Source: Oscillospiraceae bacterium (lineage in GTDB: Bacteria > Bacillota > Clostridia > Oscillospirales > Oscillospiraceae). From it: a stretch of DNA of 5,625 bases. The position numbers were made by a program, and so were the translations under genes. This document shows, piece after piece, positions 1 through 4,779 of this stretch. Location: positions 1 to 5,625 of the forward strand of contig JAEDKB010000120.1 of assembly GCA_016296045.1 (NCBI GenBank). The letters are read 5' to 3'. Below the pieces are notes generated by a model that saw nothing but the letters and a program-made list of their open reading frames with translations, was not told where the DNA came from and did not search any database. Every line of letters begins with the position of its first letter. Position 1 is the stretch's first letter.

Positions 1-50
1 CGACCTCCAGCGTGACAGGCTGGCGTGCTAACCGACTGCACCACCGGGCC
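1..50 (-). tRNA. tRNA-Asp (GUC), partial, 3' part cut by window edge
   Basis: Read on the minus strand, the 5' end GGCCCGG starts at 50. It is followed by a D arm (GTGC/GCAC), an anticodon stem CCAGC/GCTGG and the loop CTGTCAC, which gives anticodon GTC (plus-strand bases 14-16). The visible 50 nt are the acceptor 5' strand, D arm, anticodon arm and most of the variable loop. The T arm, acceptor 3' strand and CCA lie beyond base 1. It sits 6 bases downstream of tRNA-Val and is almost certainly co-transcribed with it. Confidence 0.95.
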
Positions 51-56
51 AAATAA

Positions 57-132
57 TGGTGGGAACAACAGGGCTCGAACCTGTGACCCCATGCTTGTAA
101 GGCATGTGCTCTCCCAGCTGAGCTATGCTCCC
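57..132 (-). tRNA. tRNA-Val (UAC)
   Basis: This is a complete 76-nt cloverleaf on the minus strand. The acceptor GGGAGCA pairs with TGTTCCC (one G-T pair), the D arm is GCTC/GAGC, the anticodon stem is CATGC/GCATG with loop CTTACAA (anticodon TAC, plus-strand bases 97-99), and the T arm is ACAGG/CCTGT with the TTCGAGC loop. The discriminator is A and the 3' CCA is encoded in the DNA (57-59). It reads GUA and, with usual wobble modification, other valine codons. It is the first gene of a tRNA-Val/tRNA-Asp unit with its own strong promoter. Confidence 0.98.
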
Positions 133-137
133 GAAAA

Positions 138-152
138 CGCTGCATATCAGCG
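138..152 (-). other. Small hairpin in the tRNA leader followed by TTTT
   Basis: On the minus strand CGCTG-ATATG-CAGCG forms a 5-bp stem with a 5-nt loop. TTTT follows (134-137), then the first base of tRNA-Val at 132. The predicted transcription start is near 155, so the hairpin would occupy almost the whole leader. It may help 5' maturation, or it may be a weak transcription pause site. The stem is short and the role is inferred. Confidence 0.4.
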
Positions 153-161
153 ACGGTTGTT

Positions 162-190
162 ATTATACACACAGACCGCCAACTTGTCAA
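162..190 (-). promoter_or_regulatory. Consensus sigma-A promoter for the tRNA-Val/tRNA-Asp unit
   Basis: On the minus strand TTGACA (185-190) and TATAAT (162-167) are separated by exactly 17 bp, matching the housekeeping consensus at all 12 positions. The upstream stretch (about 191-230) is rich in A and T tracts and could act as an UP element. Such strength fits a stable-RNA promoter. The predicted start near 155 leaves a leader of about 22 nt before tRNA-Val. Confidence 0.9.
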
Positions 191-229
191 GTATTTATTT
201 TGAATTTTCTGGATTTTATTTTGATACCG

Positions 230-272
230 AAAAAGGTGGGGCGCAATACGGCAGTCGCGTAAAGCGCTCCCC
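230..272 (-). terminator. Probable terminator after hslO
   Basis: On the minus strand, 8 bases past the hslO stop, GGGG-A-GCGC (264-272) can pair with GCGCCCC (238-244), leaving one bulged A. A 19-nt loop lies between and contains a further ACG/CGT pairing. TTTTT (230-234) follows three bases after the stem. The bulge, the large loop and the offset T tract make it imperfect, but it lies between the hslO stop and the tRNA promoter, where a terminator is expected. Confidence 0.5.
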
Positions 273-280
273 TCTTTTCA

Positions 281-1159
281 CTACAGATTTTTCAGAATTG
301 AGCGAATCTCCTCCGGCGTAAATTCATAAGTCGTATCGCAGAACTGGCACTCGATCGTAATCGGTTTCCCCTCGTCCGCAATTTCCTGCAAATCTTTTTT
401 CCCAATGGCAATCAGGGTCGAGGTAACACGCTCGCGGCTGCAATAGCACTGATAGGATACCGGCGTTGTTTCTAAAAACTCCAGCTCAAACTCATGCATC
501 ACCCGCGTTAAAATATCCTCCGGTGTCAAGCCTTCGGCAAGCATCGGCGTAACAGCGCCCGCTTTTTGGATGCCGCTTTCCAGACGGTCAATCACATCGT
601 CAGGCGCACCGGGCAGCAATTGAATCAGATAGCCTCCGGCAACCTTTACGCTCTGATCGGTATCGATCAGGACGCCCAGCGCACAGGCTGTCGGTGTTTG
701 TTCACTCTGCGCAAAATAGGCTGTCACATCGTCCGCTATTTCACCCGTAACAAGGGCAACCGTTCCAATGTAGGGCTCCTTCATTTGAAGATCACGAATG
801 ACCGTCAGCATACCGTCTGTACCGACAGCTGCGCCTACATCGAGCTTCCCTGCGTATTTTTCCAGCAGCGTAATGGACGGATTTTGCACATAGCCGCGCA
901 CATTACCGACCGCATCCGAGGTCGCCAGAATTGTTCCCAGCGGACCGCCGCCCTTGATTTGTAAGGTCAAAGCACCGTTTTCCACCTTTTGAACGTTACC
1001 CATCATCGATGCCGCCGTCAGCACTCTTCCAAACGCCGCTGTTGCAGTGGGCGTTGTCTTATGAATCATTCGTGCACGTTCGACAATCGCAGTAGAGGAA
1101 ATCGCCATAGCTTTTACAAAACCGTCCTTTGTCATCGCACGGACAATATAATCTTTCAT
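281..1159 (-). CDS. hslO: Hsp33, redox-regulated holdase chaperone
   Basis: Hsp33 is a cytoplasmic chaperone that binds zinc through four cysteines when reduced. Under oxidative or unfolding stress it forms disulfides and binds unfolding proteins without ATP. The product is 292 residues, close to the usual ~290. Family landmarks are the N-terminal region with PTATAAFGR and IKGGGPLG, LTPEDIL before the linker, and the redox switch: a CXC pair (C238, C240, in QCYCSRER) and a CXXC pair (C271, C274, in CQFC), all present. The start chosen is ATG at 1159, because AAGGAG lies 8 bases upstream and the protein then begins MKDYIVRAM like known family members. A GTG at 1168 overlapping the upstream stop has the same AAGGAG directly against it, too close to serve it. 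It is the last gene of the yerC-methyltransferase-hslO operon, 5 bases after the methyltransferase stop. Function is known for the family; here it is inferred from sequence. Confidence 0.96.
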   Translation of the reverse strand: MKDYIVRAMTKDGFVKAMAISSTAIVERARMIHKTTPTATAAFGRVLTAASMMGNVQKVENGALTLQIKGGGPLGTILATSDAVGNVRGYVQNPSITLLEKYAGKLDVGAAVGTDGMLTVIRDLQMKEPYIGTVALVTGEIADDVTAYFAQSEQTPTACALGVLIDTDQSVKVAGGYLIQLLPGAPDDVIDRLESGIQKAGAVTPMLAEGLTPEDILTRVMHEFELEFLETTPVSYQCYCSRERVTSTLIAIGKKDLQEIADEGKPITIECQFCDTTYEFTPEEIRSILKNL

Positions 1160-1164
1160 CCGAT

Positions 1165-1905
1165 TCACTCCTTCACAGCGGAAAAATAGATTCTCTGCTC
1201 TCCCGACCGCGGTGCTTGCATGACGCAGTCACCGTACTGACGAATCTCCGAAAAGCCGCATTCCTTCAGCCATGCACAAAGCTGTTCGGGCGAATAGGCA
1301 TATTCGCAATGCTGCTCAAAGCTTCGTTCCCAGAGCGCAGCTCGTTTTCTGAACAAGTCGATTCCGTAGTAGCACCGATTTTCCGCTTCGTCAAACTCCG
1401 CACGCCAGACGCAATAGCTTTCCTCATTTTCATCCAAAAACACCTGACCGTCCAAGCCCTTCAGCTTTTCCGGCGTATTGATGTCAAACAAAAACATACC
1501 GCCGGACTTCAACGATTTATAAACACGCTCAAAGGTCTTTTTACAGTCGGTTGGCTCATCAAGGTAATTCAGGCTGTCCAGAAGGCAGAACACCGCATCG
1601 ACCGGTTCAGGCAGGCGCAGCCGCTGCATACTCTGGCAGATATAAAAGGGCGGGTTGGCTAAATGAATGGTTTTCTGCGCCGCAACCGTCAACATTTCTT
1701 CGGAAATGTCCGACGCGAGCACCCGATATCCGCGCTGTGCAAGCAGCAAAGACATGGAGCCGGTACCGCAGGCAAGGTCCAGCACCGTTTCCGGCCGCTT
1801 GCCCGATTTGTGCAGTATCGCCTCCAAAAAATCCAGCATTGTATCGTATGGAATATCTGTCGTCAGCCCGTCATAGGCTGACGCAAGGGAGCTGTAAGCG
1901 ATCAT
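1165..1905 (-). CDS. Class I SAM-dependent methyltransferase, YqeM-like
   Basis: The 246-residue product has a Rossmann-type methyltransferase fold. Motif I is VLDLACGTGS (residues 41-50, SAM-binding glycine loop). The acidic end of strand 2 is D66 in ASDISEEML. The motif IV region is DAVFCLLDSLNYL (103-115), and GGMFLFDINTP (135-145) is the later strand. The N-terminal YDGLTTDIPYDTMLDF resembles Bacillus YqeM and related proteins of the Methyltransf_25/11 type, whose substrate is not established, so none is assigned. The start is ATG at 1905, 5 bases after GAGGAG, and it overlaps the yerC stop (ATGA, 4 bases). The stop lies 5 bases before the hslO ATG, and the hslO ribosome binding site falls within its last codons. 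There is no membrane segment or signal peptide, so it is probably cytoplasmic. Confidence 0.9.
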   Translation of the reverse strand: MIAYSSLASAYDGLTTDIPYDTMLDFLEAILHKSGKRPETVLDLACGTGSMSLLLAQRGYRVLASDISEEMLTVAAQKTIHLANPPFYICQSMQRLRLPEPVDAVFCLLDSLNYLDEPTDCKKTFERVYKSLKSGGMFLFDINTPEKLKGLDGQVFLDENEESYCVWRAEFDEAENRCYYGIDLFRKRAALWERSFEQHCEYAYSPEQLCAWLKECGFSEIRQYGDCVMQAPRSGEQRIYFSAVKE

Positions 1906-2198
1906 TGCTGCTCCTCAAGTCTGGAAAATACAGTTTCATATGCGCCTTCGCCATTATCCAAGCTGCGTTTTACGCGGCTGATTGTTGCGGAGCTGGCATT
2001 TGTTTTCGAAAGAATATCGTTATAGATCATGCCGGCATGGAGCATCTTTGCAACCTCATAGCGCTGTTCGATGGCATTCAGTTCGGCCTGCGTGCACAGG
2101 TCAAGGAAAAAACGATAGAACTCTTCCGGCGTTTTCAGCAACAGCATTGCACGGTAAAGCTCGCATTCCGGATCGGAACGTTTGTTGCGGCTATTCAT
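1902..2198 (-). CDS. yerC: YerC/YecD-type TrpR-related DNA-binding protein
   Basis: This is a 98-residue protein of the TrpR-like superfamily (YerC/YecD family in Firmicutes). The signature stretches are LKTPEEFYRFFLDLCT (21-36), the conserved QRYEVAKML (45-53), and a helix-turn-helix ending ASSATISRVKRSL (68-80), where the recognition helix lies. The family resembles the tryptophan repressor, but its ligand and target sites are not established, and nothing here ties it to tryptophan. The start is ATG at 2198, with GGAGG 7 bases upstream. An in-frame ATG at 2288 would add 30 residues but has no ribosome binding site and those residues do not look like the family. It is the first gene of the operon, and its stop overlaps the methyltransferase start. 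As a small regulator leading an operon it may control its own promoter (inference). Confidence 0.93.
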   Translation of the reverse strand: MNSRNKRSDPECELYRAMLLLKTPEEFYRFFLDLCTQAELNAIEQRYEVAKMLHAGMIYNDILSKTNASSATISRVKRSLDNGEGAYETVFSRLEEQQ

Positions 2199-2223
2199 GA
2201 ATCTTCCTCCAACGTAAAATACT

Positions 2224-2247
2224 GATTCCGAGCATCTGTCAGGAATC
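2224..2247 (-). other. Hairpin in the yerC leader with a competing upstream partner
   Basis: On the minus strand GATTCC-T-GA (2239-2247) pairs with TCGGAATC (2224-2231). This makes 8 pairs with one bulged base and a 7-nt loop. A short T-containing stretch (TATTTTA) follows, then the yerC ribosome binding site. A second GGAATC (plus-strand GATTCC at 2291-2296) lies nearer the transcription start and could pair with the same GATTCC. No riboswitch family is recognised. Confidence 0.3.
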
Positions 2248-2315
2248 TCTCTGCTATGCGCCCATATATCGCACTTTTGGGGTGACATACGATTCCAGTT
2301 TAAATCGTTAAAGTA

Positions 2316-2344
2316 ATTATAGCACTTTTATTTACGAAAGTAAA
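2316..2344 (-). promoter_or_regulatory. Extended -10 promoter for the yerC operon
   Basis: On the minus strand TGCTATAAT (2316-2324) has a perfect -10 with the TGn extension. TTTACT (2339-2344) lies 17 bp upstream and matches the -35 consensus at 4 of 6 positions. The expected start near 2309 gives a leader of about 110 nt before the yerC ATG. It sits between the ftsZ terminator and yerC, which marks yerC-methyltransferase-hslO as a transcription unit separate from the division cluster. Confidence 0.8.
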
Positions 2345-2381
2345 GATGCCGAGCAAAATATTTTTTAAACGCCCCTAGGTT

Positions 2382-2412
2382 AAAAGGGCTGCCGATGATC
2401 GGCAGCCCTTTT
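2382..2412 (-). terminator. Strong hairpin terminator after ftsZ
   Basis: A perfect inverted repeat pairs AAAAGGGCTGCCGA with TCGGCAGCCCTTTT (14 bp, loop of 3). It begins 9 bases after the ftsZ stop. On the minus strand the GC-rich stem ends in a TTTT run, as in an intrinsic terminator. The A/T ends make it symmetric, so it could work in both directions, although no gene approaches from the other side. It separates the dcw unit from the yerC operon. Confidence 0.9.
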
Positions 2413-2421
2413 GATAAGCAA

Positions 2422-3501
2422 TTACTTATTGAAAATCTTAAAAATCTCGTCAATATCGTCAATACCGGAGGCGGGATCTGTCGGAACCGCTTCCTTCGTG
2501 CTGCTCTTTGCGGAAGAATAGATGCCCTTGGAGCCCTCTGTCTTTTTCTTCTCGTCAAAGCCCGTAGCGATAACGGTAACACGCATTTCGTCCTCAAAAT
2601 CTTCGGAGAAGGTAGCGCCGAAGATGATGTTTGCTTCGGGATTTGCAGCTTCCATAACAATGTTTGCAGCAGTTTCCACGTCGTCCAAGCACAGATCCGG
2701 AGATCCGGTAACATTGATCAGAACGCCGGTAGCGCCGTTGATGGATGTTTCAAGCAGCGGACTGGCAACGGCAGCCATTGCAGCCTGCTCCGCCTTTTCG
2801 CGGCCGGAAGCAGTGCCGACACCCATATGCGCACGGCCCGCATTCTTCATGATAGAAGAAACGTCCGCAAAGTCAAGGTTGATGATAACGCGCTCAGAAT
2901 AGCCGACCAATTCGGAAATAGAGCTGACAGCCTGCTTCAGAACATCGTCAGCAATGCCGAATGCATTGGCAAAGGTAATCTTCTGGTCGGTGACGTATTT
3001 CAGGCGGTCATTCGGAATAATAATCAGGGAATCGACCTTTGCGCTCAGAGCGGCGATGCCTTCCTCTGCCTGCTTCATGCGGTTTGCACCCTCGAATTTG
3101 AAGGGCTTTGTAACGACACCAACCGTGAGGATACCGGCCTCATGTGCCAGATCCGCAATGATCGGCGCCGCACCGGTGCCGGTGCCGCCGCCCATACCGG
3201 CAGTGATAAATACCATATCGGTGCCTTCAAGAACCTTGGAAATCGCAGCTCTGCTTTCTTCGGCGGATTTCTTGCCGATTTCGGGCTTGGAGCCTGCACC
3301 CATGCCGCCGGTCAGCTTTTCACCAATTTGCAGCTTGTTCTCGCACTTGGACTTATTCAGATCCTGACGGTCTGTATTTACAACGATAAATTCCACACCG
3401 CGAACCTTGCCGGAAATCATGCGGTTGACGACATTGTTGCCTGCGCCGCCGACACCGATGACTTTAATATTAACAACTTTTTCGGGATAAGTTTCGGACA
3501 T
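2422..3501 (-). CDS. ftsZ: Cell division GTPase FtsZ
   Basis: FtsZ is the bacterial tubulin that polymerises with GTP into the Z ring at mid-cell and recruits the divisome. The product is 359 residues. The nucleotide-binding loop VIGVGGAGNNVV (14-25), the tubulin signature GGGTGTG (104-110), FEGANR (E137 and R141 near the nucleotide) and the T7 loop NLDFADVSSIM (208-218) with catalytic aspartates D210 and D213 are all intact. The globular core ends near residue 316 (VTVIATGFD). A short linker of about 30 residues and a C-terminal peptide ending DDIDEIFKIFNK follow; this differs from the common DIPxFLR form. The start is ATG at 3501 with AGGAGG 9 bases upstream. It lies downstream of murA and ftsQ but has its own promoter, and a strong hairpin follows. 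No ftsA separates it from ftsQ. Confidence 0.99.
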   Translation of the reverse strand: MSETYPEKVVNIKVIGVGGAGNNVVNRMISGKVRGVEFIVVNTDRQDLNKSKCENKLQIGEKLTGGMGAGSKPEIGKKSAEESRAAISKVLEGTDMVFITAGMGGGTGTGAAPIIADLAHEAGILTVGVVTKPFKFEGANRMKQAEEGIAALSAKVDSLIIIPNDRLKYVTDQKITFANAFGIADDVLKQAVSSISELVGYSERVIINLDFADVSSIMKNAGRAHMGVGTASGREKAEQAAMAAVASPLLETSINGATGVLINVTGSPDLCLDDVETAANIVMEAANPEANIIFGATFSEDFEDEMRVTVIATGFDEKKKTEGSKGIYSSAKSSTKEAVPTDPASGIDDIDEIFKIFNK

Positions 3502-3519
3502 TGTAAATCTCCTCCTATG

Positions 3520-3564
3520 TATACTGTTTATGTATGCAGATATTATATGCAGATTTATACTGTT
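3520..3564. repeat. Nested direct repeats A-B-B-A in the ftsZ leader
   Basis: On the plus strand TATACTGTT occurs at 3520-3528 and 3556-3564. TATGCAGA occurs between them at 3533-3540 and 3546-3553, 13 bases apart. All four copies are exact and same-oriented. The block lies between the ftsZ promoter -10 and the ribosome binding site, mostly within the predicted leader. It could be a protein-binding site or a trace of local duplication; the sequence does not decide which. Confidence 0.6.
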
Positions 3565-3566
3565 CT

Positions 3567-3595
3567 ATTTTACCGTGAAAAACCTCTCAGGTCAA
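3567..3595 (-). promoter_or_regulatory. Sigma-A promoter for ftsZ
   Basis: On the minus strand TTGACC (3590-3595) and TAAAAT (3567-3572) are separated by 17 bp. Each hexamer has one mismatch to consensus. The expected start near 3560 gives a leader of about 59 nt ending at the AGGAGG site. Transcripts from murA-ftsQ may also read through, because no convincing terminator follows ftsQ. Confidence 0.8.
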
Positions 3596-3642
3596 TAGAA
3601 TTTCTCATTTTTGGAAAAATTATTTACATTTTTCGAATTTAT

Positions 3643-4779
3643 TTACTCATCTTTAATGACATGTGCCTCATTTCCCTCGTTCAAAGACAGATCGATGATG
3701 CCCGTAACATAGTCCTTTTGCTCCGCAACAACGACCTTCAAAAATTCCAGCTTATAGGCAAGCTTTTCCCGATTGCCCAGCCGAACCTCAAAGCGGTCGC
3801 CGTACCAAAGCGTCATCTGGTACGCGGAAGGAACCTGAACAGACGCAACATACTTGCTCAGTTCCGCATTTTCAATTTCCTGCAAGAGCTGCAGCAGTGC
3901 ACTCAATCGGGACTGTGCCTCCGCTTCCTTTCCCTCGGCATAGGTCAGCGTAATCACTTCCCCGATGGTTGGAGGATGGATGGTCAGCTCCTCCACTACG
4001 ATATGACTTTTTGCCTCGCGTTCGTCCAACTGCTCCGTCACCTTACCGGCAGCCGTAATCAGGTAATAATCTCCGTTTGTATCCTGAACCGCGTAGGTCG
4101 ATTCATACTCCGTTACGCGCAGCACGACCGAATCCGGAAGCTGTCTTGTCACACGGACGTTTTTGATATAAGGCAGTTTTGCAATGACATTGCCCGCAAT
4201 CTCTCCGCGGGAAAGCGTCAGAAGATTGTCTCCGTCCATGATGCTTGCGGCATCGATGATTTCCTGCGCGGAATAGTAGTGATTGCCCGTCACTTCCACA
4301 GACCGAACACGGAAGAAAATAATCATGCTGACAATCACCGCAAGAATCACCGCACCCATAATCAGGATTCTCTTCCATGCGTCCGGACTGATTCTTCTTC
4401 GTGTACGATGCTTTGCTTTCTTTTTCTGTTTATCCCGCATGCCGTCCAGACGTGCGCGCTCCTTGCGGTCTTCTCTGCGCCTCTGTGCCTCGGCAGCAGC
4501 GCGTGAATCACGCTTTTTCCGTTCTTCACGCCTCGTCTGCGCTGTCTGAGCCGCTCCGGAGTTTCGCTCATTGCGCTCAGGTGCCGAATGTACATTCTCC
4601 GCAGGGAATTGATTGTTTCGTCTCTTCGCGGCTTGTTCCTGCTGATAGGCGCGATCCTGACGGTGCTGTCTTGCCATCTGCGCTGCCGGAGAATTACGCA
4701 CAGGCTTTTTCCCGGAGCTCTGCTGCGGCCGTTTCTTTTTCGCCGTGCTCTGTTTTCTTCTTCTGTCTTCCATAAGCAT
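3643..4779 (-). CDS. ftsQ: Cell division protein FtsQ/DivIB with long basic N-terminal tail
   Basis: FtsQ/DivIB is a bitopic membrane protein that joins FtsB/DivIC and FtsL and regulates septal peptidoglycan synthesis. The product is 378 residues. Residues 1-137 are a cytoplasmic tail rich in Lys, Arg, Gln and Ala (45 K/R against 17 D/E by hand count). Residues 138-157 (ILIMGAVILAVIVSMIIFFR) are a single membrane span. Residues 158-229 form the POTRA domain, starting VRSVEVTGNHYYS and containing LPYIKNVRVTRQLPDSVVLRVTE. The following region to about 365 is the beta domain, with the family-typical IIDLSLNEGNEA near the end. The tail is far longer than in E. coli FtsQ or Bacillus DivIB. The start is ATG at 4779, 5 bases after AGAAGGA, overlapping the murA stop as TAATG. 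Internal Met35 and Met114 lack ribosome binding sites. Identity is secure; the role of the tail is unknown. Confidence 0.93.
   Translation of the reverse strand: MLMEDRRRKQSTAKKKRPQQSSGKKPVRNSPAAQMARQHRQDRAYQQEQAAKRRNNQFPAENVHSAPERNERNSGAAQTAQTRREERKKRDSRAAAEAQRRREDRKERARLDGMRDKQKKKAKHRTRRRISPDAWKRILIMGAVILAVIVSMIIFFRVRSVEVTGNHYYSAQEIIDAASIMDGDNLLTLSRGEIAGNVIAKLPYIKNVRVTRQLPDSVVLRVTEYESTYAVQDTNGDYYLITAAGKVTEQLDEREAKSHIVVEELTIHPPTIGEVITLTYAEGKEAEAQSRLSALLQLLQEIENAELSKYVASVQVPSAYQMTLWYGDRFEVRLGNREKLAYKLEFLKVVVAEQKDYVTGIIDLSLNEGNEAHVIKDE

Noticed and set aside
25..321. 98-codon plus-strand open frame at the left end
   Set aside because: It runs across both tRNA genes in antisense, the tRNA promoter and the hslO end, and has no protein-like features.
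1160..1168. GTG at 1168 as the hslO start (4-base overlap with the methyltransferase stop)
   Set aside because: The AAGGAG motif lies directly against this GTG, too close to work, but sits 8 bases before the ATG at 1159, which also gives the family-like N-terminus.
2199..2288. 30-residue N-terminal extension of YerC from ATG at 2288
   Set aside because: No ribosome binding site precedes it, the extra residues do not resemble the family, and the ATG at 2198 has GGAGG at ideal spacing.
3542..3547. A second TATAAT on the minus strand in the ftsZ leader
   Set aside because: No -35-like hexamer lies 16-18 bp upstream and the TGn extension is not in register. The promoter at 3567-3595 is far better.
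3520..3564. The short repeats in the ftsZ leader as a CRISPR array
   Set aside because: The units are 8-9 bases with 5-36 bases between copies, far too short and irregular for CRISPR, and there is no cas gene.
3614..3634. Hairpin GAAAAAT/ATTTTTC just after the ftsQ stop as a terminator
   Set aside because: It has 7 A/T-dominated pairs with only one G-C, and no T run follows on the minus strand, so it is unlikely to stop transcription.
2395..4506. A 703-codon open frame on the plus strand, opposite ftsZ and ftsQ
   Set aside because: It is in exact codon-for-codon register with both ftsZ and ftsQ, and stays open because those genes rarely use TTA, CTA or TCA codons. It starts inside the ftsZ terminator hairpin, runs through the ftsZ promoter region, and its translation shows no domain I recognise. 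It is a shadow.
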